Source: an uncultured Hyphomonadaceae bacterium
GTDB taxonomy: Bacteria; Pseudomonadota; Alphaproteobacteria; Caulobacterales; Maricaulaceae
NCBI GenBank assembly: GCA_913058335.1
Contig: CAJXPX010000001.1
Coordinates: 118,618-182,617 of the forward strand
Direction of reading: 5' to 3'
DNA length: 64,000 nt
Each line of letters starts with the position of its first letter. Position 1 is the first letter of the stretch. A program made the position numbers and the translations under genes. The notes beneath the pieces were generated by a model. The model made no database searches, had not been told where the DNA came from, and saw only the letters and a program-made list of their open reading frames with translations. Of the stretch, positions 38,649-47,881 are shown piece after piece.

Positions 38649-39864
38649 TGTCGAGCGCCCTCATTATCCGGCGGGCAACTTCAGTCCAAACAAAACGCCG
38701 GCTTGATATTTGGCGGGTCTTTTCAATATGCTCAGTTAAATCTGTTTCATTTTCCAAGAACTTTTTAATCTTTTTCGCGTCTGCCTCCAGCTTTTCTGAA
38801 TCTTTCAAAGCCAAAAAGGCGCATTCATATTTTTTGGCAAAATCACTCATGCCATATTCACCCGAAGAAATGACAGCGCAAGCTGCTGCCGTGTATTCGA
38901 TCATGGTTATGCCGAATCCCTCAAACCCACCTGTTTTTTCATTGAAATTGGAAATCAAGAGTCCCGCATCACTCGCGCGTAAATAGTTCCACTTTTCTTC
39001 ATCATCAATTTGGCCAAGGAAGAAGACCCGATCGGTTAGTCCCAATTCTTCGCTTAATGCTTCTAGAGCTCCGCGGTCCGGCCCATCACCAACAATCACA
39101 AGCTGCGCCTCTGTCAGGTATCTCATCAGCTCTATAGATCGCTTTTGATTTTTGTGAGGCACTAACCGGCCTGTATGAATAAGGGTTTTGCGTTCAGGAA
39201 GTCCCAAATCTTCTCTAGCCATCAATTTTAGAACCCTTGAGTAAGAGGGCTGTCGATCCCTTTCTCTTTCAAAAATGGACGCATCAATTCCACACCCGAC
39301 AACGAAGGCTTTTTTGTGAGGAACCACATTTTCAATCAACTGAGCTGTGTAGCTACTATTTGTCAAAATCACATCAGCTTGGTCAATGGTGCTGTATAGG
39401 CGTTGGTCCAAATCCGTCGATTTCGGATTATACTCGAATTTAACCGGCCCATTTTTTGCATCCGGGATTTGACTAGTTAGCTCTGTCCCATGGACATACA
39501 CCGCCGTAGGGATATTTCTTTCTTTCGCCGCAGCGATCAGCCCCGGCCCATAATAAAAGGGATGCCATAAGACAACCATATCGAGTAGGTAGTTATCAAT
39601 AATAGCTAATGCCAAATTTTTGATACGTTCGTCTTCCGCTTGAGAGTGCTCTCCCGCTCTCAGTTTCGTCTCTGACTGGTGATCTTCGTAAACCTTCAAG
39701 GGCAATTCATCACCCAGAAAATATGTCCCTTTCGGTCCTAAATAAACCGACTCGGCTCCATAATTATCTGTAAGGGCTTTTGATACGCGTTTTGCCAAGA
39801 GGGAGACCCCCCCAACTTTTGGTGAGGAATCAACGGAGGCAAACAAAAATCTATGATTCGTCAT
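38641..39864 (-). CDS. Glycosyltransferase family 4
   Basis: LIHTGRLVPHKNQKRSIELMRYLTEAQLVIVGDGPDRGALEAL; GFEGFGITMIEYTAAACAVISS. Start at MTNHRF preferred. Confidence 0.87.
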   Translation of the reverse strand: MTNHRFLFASVDSSPKVGGVSLLAKRVSKALTDNYGAESVYLGPKGTYFLGDELPLKVYEDHQSETKLRAGEHSQAEDERIKNLALAIIDNYLLDMVVLWHPFYYGPGLIAAAKERNIPTAVYVHGTELTSQIPDAKNGPVKFEYNPKSTDLDQRLYSTIDQADVILTNSSYTAQLIENVVPHKKAFVVGCGIDASIFERERDRQPSYSRVLKLMAREDLGLPERKTLIHTGRLVPHKNQKRSIELMRYLTEAQLVIVGDGPDRGALEALSEELGLTDRVFFLGQIDDEEKWNYLRASDAGLLISNFNEKTGGFEGFGITMIEYTAAACAVISSGEYGMSDFAKKYECAFLALKDSEKLEADAKKIKKFLENETDLTEHIEKTRQISSRRFVWTEVARRIMRALDNV

Positions 39865-40158
39865 TGAAATGTCCCTTTGAATTTCTCTGGCTCTAATCAA
39901 CTTATACGCTCATGTCACGAAGATTTGCAGACCTCTTCTGTCCGGTTTTTGGCATATAGATTCTAAAAATCAGGATCCAAGAAACGTCCACTTTACTTAT
40001 TTATGAGCAATCTCTTCAATCAAACTTGATTTAGGAACGCGCAGGTGAATCGTAACAACCTTTTGTGAGCCCTATGTATTCACAGGCATTTATGTTGATT
40101 AGTTTTTTCAGTGGTTTATTGGGTCTAATATGTCAATTTCGTCCTACCGAAACCAATA

Positions 40159-41976
40159 ATGTCAGCTATGGTTCAAAATACACGCGAGCTAGAAGCTCTG
40201 GCAGCATCGTGTGGTAATTGGGGTAAATTCGTCCCATGCCAGAAGGATCCGGACACCTCCAAATTATGGGTAGTTTTCTCGCATGTTCGGATACCTGAGG
40301 GAAAATTCGCCCAATCCAAAGTCATGAACATGTTGGAAGGGCATAAGCTTTATCTGAATTGCGCGGAAAACCAATGGTACACAAAAGGTATCGGAAGTTT
40401 TTCCACCTCTCTCCCAGATACGGTTCATCAGATACTCGACGTCACTCAGCCATTTAAAACCACATTTGTGGGTCATTCCATGGGGGCTTATCTGTCTCTA
40501 CTAATTGGTAAGCTTAGTGAAAACTCCCGCTATATTTCAACGAGTCCAGAACTTTATTTAGGGCTAGCACATTCAAGAAGCTTCGAAAATGGCGTAAACG
40601 GTTCCGGGGCGATGCGAAACCTTGATGACATTTCCAGCGGTTTCCACAAATCAAATAGCGGATGCGTATTTTTCGGGGCATACGATCCGATTGATTGTTA
40701 CTTTCTTGCACAAGATATGACAAACAATATTGGTTCTGTTTTCGAAGTTCCTCATCATCATGGTGTGACAGAGTATTTTACGGGTAATAAGCTTTATCAC
40801 GAGATTCTGACTTCAAATGTAGATTCTGATTTATGGCGTTCTCTAGAAGAGCGCAACCATCTGTTTGATAGGGGGCATCATGGGACCCAAAAACAATACC
40901 TTCATTTCTACAATACGTTTCGAGATTATTTGGACGGGGCTGAAGCAAGCGTCCTAAAAGAAAGAGCTTCAACTTTTGCTCGTTGGAATAATCCAGGCTG
41001 GCAAGAATTACGATCCAAAGTCTGGCATCAGCTAAATGAACCTGTTCTATCCTTTGAGGCCGCGAGAAAGGCCTATCACTATCAACCAGACCTTATCCAA
41101 TTCATAGATGTGTATGGAAACGCTTGCCTCCGATATGGAGAAAAGTCGAAGCTATGTGACGTGATAGATTCTATGTCGGAAGCGCAACGCCAACACACTG
41201 TAGGTAAGCGACTAATTGAAAACACCCTGGAACAGTTTGGCGTCAATTTTTATCAGAATTTGATCCACGATCCTGAAGCCCAACCCTCCCTCACAGAATT
41301 TAACGGGGAAACTCCTCCGGATGTTACAAAAGATGAGAGACCTGCAGATGCAGAAACTCTTTATAAATTGAACACCAATAAAAAATTTGAAGCCGTTTTA
41401 TCACTGACCTCGCCAACGCTGAATGAAAATTTTCGTTACGATATTGAACTTGCTCCAGCTAGGGCTATTGCATTGATTTACTATGGCGATTCCTCAGCAG
41501 GACTGCGGCTTTTGCAAGTCTTGGACAATCGCGGGGCTAAAGATAAATATTTTGCCAGAGCTTTGATTACAGCTGCTCAAAAGCTTCATAGCGTTGATCT
41601 GTTACAACGCTATTTGAAGCTAGATATTCCGGGTCATTGGAAACTAAATTTTTCAAAAATATTAAAACCATGCTTGCAATTCGTAAGGTCACCCGCTTTG
41701 ATTGCCAATATCTTGGTGGAGCTGGCAAAATATAAATATGATAACCTAGAATCTACTATTGAAGAACTTCTGAACCGTTACCAATCTATCGAAATGCAAC
41801 GAAGCGTTGCGCAACTTATTCCGCTTTACGCCAATCACGATGCCTTTGAGCCAGAATACCGCGTTCCTCTTTTGAAATTTATGAAAGATGCGAAGCTTGA
41901 TTTAATTTTACATGAATGGCTTCCCGAAATATCGCGTAGCCGTGTTGAGATAGACCTTTTGCAACCAAATACTTAA
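40159..41976 (+). CDS. Alpha/beta-hydrolase-like N-terminus plus helical repeat C-terminus, function unknown
   Basis: Nucleophile elbow TTFVGHSMGAYLSLLIGK; C-terminal ~330 aa rich in TPR-like helices. Confidence 0.6.
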   Translation: MSAMVQNTRELEALAASCGNWGKFVPCQKDPDTSKLWVVFSHVRIPEGKFAQSKVMNMLEGHKLYLNCAENQWYTKGIGSFSTSLPDTVHQILDVTQPFKTTFVGHSMGAYLSLLIGKLSENSRYISTSPELYLGLAHSRSFENGVNGSGAMRNLDDISSGFHKSNSGCVFFGAYDPIDCYFLAQDMTNNIGSVFEVPHHHGVTEYFTGNKLYHEILTSNVDSDLWRSLEERNHLFDRGHHGTQKQYLHFYNTFRDYLDGAEASVLKERASTFARWNNPGWQELRSKVWHQLNEPVLSFEAARKAYHYQPDLIQFIDVYGNACLRYGEKSKLCDVIDSMSEAQRQHTVGKRLIENTLEQFGVNFYQNLIHDPEAQPSLTEFNGETPPDVTKDERPADAETLYKLNTNKKFEAVLSLTSPTLNENFRYDIELAPARAIALIYYGDSSAGLRLLQVLDNRGAKDKYFARALITAAQKLHSVDLLQRYLKLDIPGHWKLNFSKILKPCLQFVRSPALIANILVELAKYKYDNLESTIEELLNRYQSIEMQRSVAQLIPLYANHDAFEPEYRVPLLKFMKDAKLDLILHEWLPEISRSRVEIDLLQPNT

Positions 41977-42228
41977 TTTGGAAGACGGCTTTTCTTGCGT
42001 TAAATATTAATACATTCTATCGGCGGCAGATTGTCATTCGTAAAATATGGCAAAATCTGTTTATGAAAGAGCCCTATGAAGAAGACTGGGTTTCCTCAGA
42101 TCAATAGCCCTCACTGGAGTTACAAAGACTCGATGTTTCAAAAGGTCTTTTAAACTTGTTTCGCGTGGAATGAGTTTATATTAAGCGACTTCTTCCAGTC
42201 GTATAAATGTCTAAAAATTGAGTATACT

Positions 42229-43212
42229 ATGTATCTTATCACAGGTGGCGCGGGGTTTATCGGATCAAACATAGCGAAAGCGCTTTGTGAGCTCGGTCAT
42301 GACGTTGTAATTGTTGATACATTAGGCACAGACAATATTAAGTGGAAAAATGTTGCTCGACTACCGCTTGATCGCATTGTTCACCCTAATGATATTTCAA
42401 ATTTTCTTGAGTCTCGGCCAAATTTGACCGGAATAGTCCATATGGGCGCAATTTCGGCAACAACAGCGGTAGATGGAGATGAAATTGTGCGAAACAATTT
42501 CGATTTGTCCCGCTCTCTCTGGGAGTATTGCACAAAAGAGCAAATACCCTTCATTTATGCGTCTTCTGCCGCCACTTATGGGGATGGGAATCTTGGCTTT
42601 GATGATACTAACGACTTGAAACTAATGCAAACCTTACGCCCGCTGAATCTTTATGGATGGTCAAAGCAATGGTTCGATATTTGGGTTTTACGTCAGCTCG
42701 AAAAAAAAAGTTCAACTCCTCCTCAATGGGCAGGATTAAAGTTTTTTAACGTTTATGGGCCGAGAGAGCTGCACAAAGGGGATATGATGAGTATCGTATC
42801 CAAAAATTACGGGCTGTGTTCAGTGGGAAAAGAAGTGAAGCTTTTTAAGTCTCACCACCCTGATTATACAGACGGAGGACAACTCCGAGATTTCGTTTAC
42901 GTCAAAGATTGCGTCGATGTCGCATTGTGGATGCTTAAGCAAAAAAATACATCTGGTATTTATAATGTGGGAAGTGGAAAAGCTCGTAGCTTCAAAGATT
43001 TAATCGGAGCTGCTTTCAACGCCGCGGATCACGAGCCGAATATAAAGTATATCGACATGCCTGAACATTTGCGCGGCCGTTATCAATATTTCACGGAAGC
43101 AAATCTGGATAATTTGAGGGCGGTAGGATTTAATAACCCCATGACAGGCCTCGAAGAGGGCGTTAAAGATTTGATGCAATCCTATCTTATGACGGATTAC
43201 CCCCAAGGGTAG
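42229..43212 (+). CDS. hldD: ADP-L-glycero-D-manno-heptose 6-epimerase
   Basis: MYLITGGAGFIGSNIAKALCELG; YASSAATYGDGNLGF; NLYGWSKQWFD; KFFNVYGPRELHKGDMMS. Confidence 0.92.
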   Translation: MYLITGGAGFIGSNIAKALCELGHDVVIVDTLGTDNIKWKNVARLPLDRIVHPNDISNFLESRPNLTGIVHMGAISATTAVDGDEIVRNNFDLSRSLWEYCTKEQIPFIYASSAATYGDGNLGFDDTNDLKLMQTLRPLNLYGWSKQWFDIWVLRQLEKKSSTPPQWAGLKFFNVYGPRELHKGDMMSIVSKNYGLCSVGKEVKLFKSHHPDYTDGGQLRDFVYVKDCVDVALWMLKQKNTSGIYNVGSGKARSFKDLIGAAFNAADHEPNIKYIDMPEHLRGRYQYFTEANLDNLRAVGFNNPMTGLEEGVKDLMQSYLMTDYPQG

Positions 43213-43242
43213 TAATCAAAGTAGCTGTCAGGGCCCCATGCC

Positions 43243-44703
43243 ATGGAATTAAATAAGTTTTTTGATACCTCCACCCCCGCCAAGATCGTTGTGCTGGGGG
43301 ATGTAATGCTTGATCGTTATGTATTTGGAGGTGTGTCAAGAATATCCCCGGAAGCCCCTGTCCCAATCCTCAATCACTCGTCAATCAGACAAGTCATCGG
43401 TGGAAGCGGAAATGTTGCCGCAAATATTGCCGAAATGGGAGGTGAGGCAATATTAGTAAGCCTCACGGGTGACGATACATCACGTAAAACTATTTTGTCT
43501 CTTTGCCAAGAATACAAAGTGGACGCTAAAAAAATAGTTAAGTCAAAATCACGCCAAACGACTGTCAAAACGCGCTTTCTGTCTGGAACGCAGCAAATCC
43601 TTCGCTTAGACGATGAAAAAACTGAGGTTCTGTCAGAGGGTGAACGAAATGATATTTTAGATAATCTGAAGGCAGCTATAAAAGGAGCAAACTGCCTGAT
43701 TTTATCAGATTACGACAAAGGTATATTTAAATCCGATTTGGCAAGTTCAGTCATCGAGATAGCAAATGAGCAAGGCATTCCGATTTTAGTGGACCCTAAG
43801 GGACAGAATTATTCAAAATATGTTGGGGCCACGTCCTTAACGCCAAATCTCAAAGAGCTCCGTGAAGCGGTTCAGCGCCACGTCGAAACTGACGACGATG
43901 TGGTCAAGGCGGCGCGTGAACTGATATATAAATTTGATCTCGACTTTGTGCTCGCCACCCGCAGCGAAAACGGTATGTCGATTATCAGCGCCGAGGACGA
44001 AAAACACATCCCAACATATGCCAAGGAAGTTTTTGATGTTTCTGGCGCGGGCGATACGGTTATTGCTGCCCTCGCCCTCGGCCTGGCGCGAGGTATGGAA
44101 AGGGATGACGCCGCCTATATCGCGAATGTCGCAGCAGGGCTGGCTGTCAGTAAACAGGGCACAGCCCGCATCACGGCGAAAGAAATCCAAAGCGAACTTC
44201 AAAAACGTAAAGTTATAACGCGAACCGATAAAACAGTTTTGACTTGGAAAGAGGCCAAAGAACAATGTCAGGAGTGGCAAGAGGCCGGGCTGACCGTTGG
44301 TATGACGAATGGTTGTTTTGACATACTCCACCTGGGGCACGTCAGTAGTTTAAACAAAGCCCGTCAAGACTGTGACAAACTAATCTTGGCCCTTAATTCC
44401 GATGCGTCAGTGTCACGGTTGAAAGGAAAGAGTCGCCCTATAAACAATGCGCTGGATCGGGCTGGCGTGTTAGCCGGTCTTCGCGCTGTGAACGCAATTG
44501 TCGTATTTGAGGAGGATACCCCTCTTAAGATAATTAAACATTTAATGCCTGACAGGCTTTTTAAAGGGGCGGATTATGCCATTGAAGACGTCGTCGGGGG
44601 TAAAGAGGTAATGGAGAATGGCGGTGAAGTCATTCTTATAGATTTTGTTGAAGGACACAGCACGACGAGTCTTGTTGAGAAAATGGCTACTGGTGAGTCC
44701 TAA
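43243..44703 (+). CDS. hldE: Bifunctional heptose-7-phosphate kinase / heptose-1-phosphate adenylyltransferase
   Basis: PfkB kinase half (VLGDVMLDRYVFGGVSRISPEAPVPIL, DVSGAGDTVIA) plus cytidylyltransferase half (VGMTNGCFDILHLGHVSSL). Confidence 0.95.
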   Translation: MELNKFFDTSTPAKIVVLGDVMLDRYVFGGVSRISPEAPVPILNHSSIRQVIGGSGNVAANIAEMGGEAILVSLTGDDTSRKTILSLCQEYKVDAKKIVKSKSRQTTVKTRFLSGTQQILRLDDEKTEVLSEGERNDILDNLKAAIKGANCLILSDYDKGIFKSDLASSVIEIANEQGIPILVDPKGQNYSKYVGATSLTPNLKELREAVQRHVETDDDVVKAARELIYKFDLDFVLATRSENGMSIISAEDEKHIPTYAKEVFDVSGAGDTVIAALALGLARGMERDDAAYIANVAAGLAVSKQGTARITAKEIQSELQKRKVITRTDKTVLTWKEAKEQCQEWQEAGLTVGMTNGCFDILHLGHVSSLNKARQDCDKLILALNSDASVSRLKGKSRPINNALDRAGVLAGLRAVNAIVVFEEDTPLKIIKHLMPDRLFKGADYAIEDVVGGKEVMENGGEVILIDFVEGHSTTSLVEKMATGES

Positions 44704-44761
44704 AGTTCAAAGTGATCCACGCCAAATTGAACCCGGTCTATGGGAAGACAAACGACGTTTA

Positions 44762-45367
44762 ATGTGCAACAGTGAACGAACCGGCGCTTTATTCCTTGAC
44801 CGGGATGGTGTTTTAAATGTGGATACAGGCTATGTAGGCGACGTCACATTCCTTAAAGTCTGTCTGGAACTCGCGCCTTTAATTCGCCAAGCAAACCTAA
44901 ATAACATGCCCGTGATAATCGTAACTAATCAATCCGGAATTGGGCGGGGGTATTACACATGGTCTGACTTTGACGCTGTGAATCAGAAAATAATACATGA
45001 ATTTTCAAAACTAGGCGCACAAATTGATGCGGTATTCGCCTGCGCCTATCACGCAAAAGCTAAGCCTCCATACAAATTTGCTGACCACCCTTGGCGCAAA
45101 CCTAGTCCAGGCATGCTCCTCAGGGCTTCAGAACTTTACGACATTGACCTGCCAAAATCGCTCTTAATTGGAGACAAGCCAAGTGATATAGAAGCCGCGC
45201 GTAGAGCGGGATTAAAAAAAGCTATAAGATTAACGGATTCTCTCAGCATTAAAGACCCATTAGAAGTAGATAACTCAGGTTTTGAAGTGACAAGCCATAC
45301 GCTAAGGGGCACAGATTGGGGCGGATTTCCTCTCCCTGTAAACGAGCTATGTAAGCCCAATAAATGA
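44762..45367 (+). CDS. gmhB: D-glycero-D-manno-heptose 1,7-bisphosphate phosphatase
   Basis: GALFLDRDGVLNVDTGYVG, VTNQSGIGRGYYT, WRKPSPGMLLRA, SLLIGDKPSDIEAARRAG. The ORF extends 5' to 44645; start uncertain. Confidence 0.9.
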   Translation: MCNSERTGALFLDRDGVLNVDTGYVGDVTFLKVCLELAPLIRQANLNNMPVIIVTNQSGIGRGYYTWSDFDAVNQKIIHEFSKLGAQIDAVFACAYHAKAKPPYKFADHPWRKPSPGMLLRASELYDIDLPKSLLIGDKPSDIEAARRAGLKKAIRLTDSLSIKDPLEVDNSGFEVTSHTLRGTDWGGFPLPVNELCKPNK

Positions 45368-45394
45368 TTTTAAATTTCAAAGAGTAAGTGAGCT

Positions 45395-46507
45395 ATGCCT
45401 CTTAAAAGAATGAAATCCCATAGCCGAGATTGGTTGTTCGATGCGGCCTTCCCGCTCTGGAGCACGCAAGGTGTGGACGCGCATAACTGTTTTCGCGAAA
45501 AGCTAAATCTAGACAGCTCGCCAATTCAAAACGAAACAACACGGGTTCGAGTTCAAGCCCGGCAAACCTATTGTTTTGCTATAGCAACCAATTTGGGCTG
45601 GGATCGGGGGAAAGACGTGTTGCAAATGGGCGTTGATAATTTGCTCTCGCATTGTTTTCTTCCAATTGGATTGCCGGCGGTAAATATTCGTCCCGGACAT
45701 GGGCCCGTTAATCAAGATGTCGATCTTTATGATGTTGCGTTTGTCCTATTTGCCCTTTCGCATGCGGCAAAGACTCTAAACGACGACAAATTAAGAGAGC
45801 GTGTCCGGTCACTCATAAGCCGTATTTCCGACGTAATGAAACGTCCTGCCGAAATAGGCGGCTTTGCAGAAAGACTTCCTCCCCATAATTTGAGGGAGCA
45901 AAACCCTCACATGCATTTGTTGGAAGGATTGCTCGCGGCTTATCAAGCCACCTCTGACCCTAGAGCTCTAACTCTCGCCCGCGACCTCGTCTCTTTCGCC
46001 CGAAAAACATTTATTGACCCGGTTGATGGCGGCCTTCATGAATTTGGCCCAATTATAAAAACAGATATAATTGAAAACGATCGCTATGAGACAGGCCATC
46101 AATTTGAATGGGTCTGGCTACTTTATGAAAAAGCGCGGTTGGAAAATCAGCCTGTCGCTCCCTTTGTCACTGAGTTAGCAAAAAAGGGGTTTGAACTCCG
46201 CGCGCGGAATGGCCGCATACCCCTTTCGCATCATTTATCCGGAGCCGACCGAGAGACCTTTATGCGCACATGGGGCATTACAGAAGCCATTAAGGCCTAT
46301 AGCTATCTGACTCAGTATGGCGAGACAGACCATATGACCGATTTAGTTAAAGGTCATGAGATTTTATTCTCTGATCATCTCAGATCAGACGGCAGTTGGA
46401 TAGATATGATTACGCCAAACGGAGAAAGACTCTCTAAAGACGTCCCAGCATCAACTTTTTATCATGTGGTATTTGCACTAAATCAAATTTTGTCTCATCC
46501 AGTTTGA
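45395..46507 (+). CDS. AGE-family epimerase/isomerase
   Basis: RVQARQTYCFAIATNLGW, NPHMHLLEGLLAAYQATSDPRAL, DVPASTFYHVVFALNQI. Confidence 0.88.
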   Translation: MPLKRMKSHSRDWLFDAAFPLWSTQGVDAHNCFREKLNLDSSPIQNETTRVRVQARQTYCFAIATNLGWDRGKDVLQMGVDNLLSHCFLPIGLPAVNIRPGHGPVNQDVDLYDVAFVLFALSHAAKTLNDDKLRERVRSLISRISDVMKRPAEIGGFAERLPPHNLREQNPHMHLLEGLLAAYQATSDPRALTLARDLVSFARKTFIDPVDGGLHEFGPIIKTDIIENDRYETGHQFEWVWLLYEKARLENQPVAPFVTELAKKGFELRARNGRIPLSHHLSGADRETFMRTWGITEAIKAYSYLTQYGETDHMTDLVKGHEILFSDHLRSDGSWIDMITPNGERLSKDVPASTFYHVVFALNQILSHPV

Positions 46508-46529
46508 CGGGATAAGTTCGAGGATTAAT

Positions 46530-47825
46530 TTATAAAACGTGGACGTCTAAAACTTGATGACAAGCCCAATTGTGTAATGGCAACCCAGTCAAAGATTCAA
46601 TTTCAAGGTCGCTATCTCTGATATTTGTCCAGAGCATATTCTCGTAATTTCCTTCGGCCGAGACTTCCCCATCAAAATGCTTCGCCCCGAGACCTAGCTG
46701 GAAGTCTGTTTTTGGAATTTCATTCAGGAAAATATCAATTGCGTTTGGCTGCTCATCCACGCGGCTGACCGACTGAATCTTCAATGAAGATTGCTTTGAA
46801 GAAAGAGTAAACCCTTTATGCGGAAGTTCTGGCATTATGGTTTTATCGAATACTAATTCGCCATTAGGAACGTGGAAAAACACTCTCACAGTCTTCGTCG
46901 AACTTTCATACTGTGTCTTTGTCGCATGTAACGGCTGCCAATTTTGACCTTCTGCAGTTTTCGCGATAACTTTTCCAAAATAAGCTCCAAATTGGCGGCT
47001 TCCGCGTGAAGTGAAATGCAAGCCATCCTTTGCATGAGGAATGTGATAGCTCGGGCCAACGCAAAACCCCTGCTCTATTAGCTTTGGAAGCTCAAATTGG
47101 ACAGTCATAACGTCTGTGATTTGGCCCGTGTTCGTTTCCGACATTTGCGCATTTATAAATGGAATAGTATTTTCAAATTCAGTTATCGCTCTTACGCGGG
47201 CGATAAATTCTAAATAGTCCGCTTCATAGCTTTCCCTGTCCGTGCCGCGGTTTGACCAACCTTGGGAAAACAAGATTGCCGGAAGGTCATAGACCATTTC
47301 CCGAGCTTCTGACAATTTCTTGGCGGCCTCAATGACTTTTTTAGTGTTTTCAAGCGTCGCAGAGTCGTCCAAGAGATCTTTTATCGAGGCCCCTCCCAGA
47401 GCAGAATTACTCAATAAAATTTTATCTCCATCCTTAAACGTTTTGGCGGACTGGGCATAGACCGCAGCGCCCGTCATGGGGGTTTCCTCATATACCGATT
47501 TCGCTTGTTGTTCTTGTTCGACGGCTGGCTTGAAGTCATCGACACAATCAGCCGGAATAGAATCTCCGAAATTTTCTTTACTCGGTTCTTTGTTCAAGGG
47601 ACGAATGCCACAGGAAAACATTTCTATTCCGGCGGTAGCGGTTGTTGAAACAGCCTCCGAACCCGGTGTGACTCCCGCCATTTGAGACTGACCCAAGCCA
47701 ATAAGATGATGAAGCGTTCCAGAAGTAGGTTTGGAGCTACTTTGACAGGCCCCCAAACCGAAAAGTGCCGCGCTGCCAGGTAAGGCACACGCCCCAAGCA
47801 AGAAAGATTTTCTATCAATCATCAT
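46530..47825 (-). CDS. SGNH/sialate-O-acetylesterase-like carbohydrate esterase (putative lipoprotein)
   Basis: Signal/lipobox LFGLGACQ; GLGQSQMAG block; HIPHAKDGLHFTSRGSRQFGAYFG with distal Asp/His. Confidence 0.65.
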   Translation of the reverse strand: MMIDRKSFLLGACALPGSAALFGLGACQSSSKPTSGTLHHLIGLGQSQMAGVTPGSEAVSTTATAGIEMFSCGIRPLNKEPSKENFGDSIPADCVDDFKPAVEQEQQAKSVYEETPMTGAAVYAQSAKTFKDGDKILLSNSALGGASIKDLLDDSATLENTKKVIEAAKKLSEAREMVYDLPAILFSQGWSNRGTDRESYEADYLEFIARVRAITEFENTIPFINAQMSETNTGQITDVMTVQFELPKLIEQGFCVGPSYHIPHAKDGLHFTSRGSRQFGAYFGKVIAKTAEGQNWQPLHATKTQYESSTKTVRVFFHVPNGELVFDKTIMPELPHKGFTLSSKQSSLKIQSVSRVDEQPNAIDIFLNEIPKTDFQLGLGAKHFDGEVSAEGNYENMLWTNIRDSDLEIESLTGLPLHNWACHQVLDVHVL

Positions 47826-47881
47826 ACCTTCTCCTATCGTATATAGCGTCATTTGCCCAGCACCTTAAAGAGAGCAATAGC

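Noticed and set aside
43837-44340. 167-aa minus-strand ORF
   Set aside because: Antisense to hldE, which is unambiguous.
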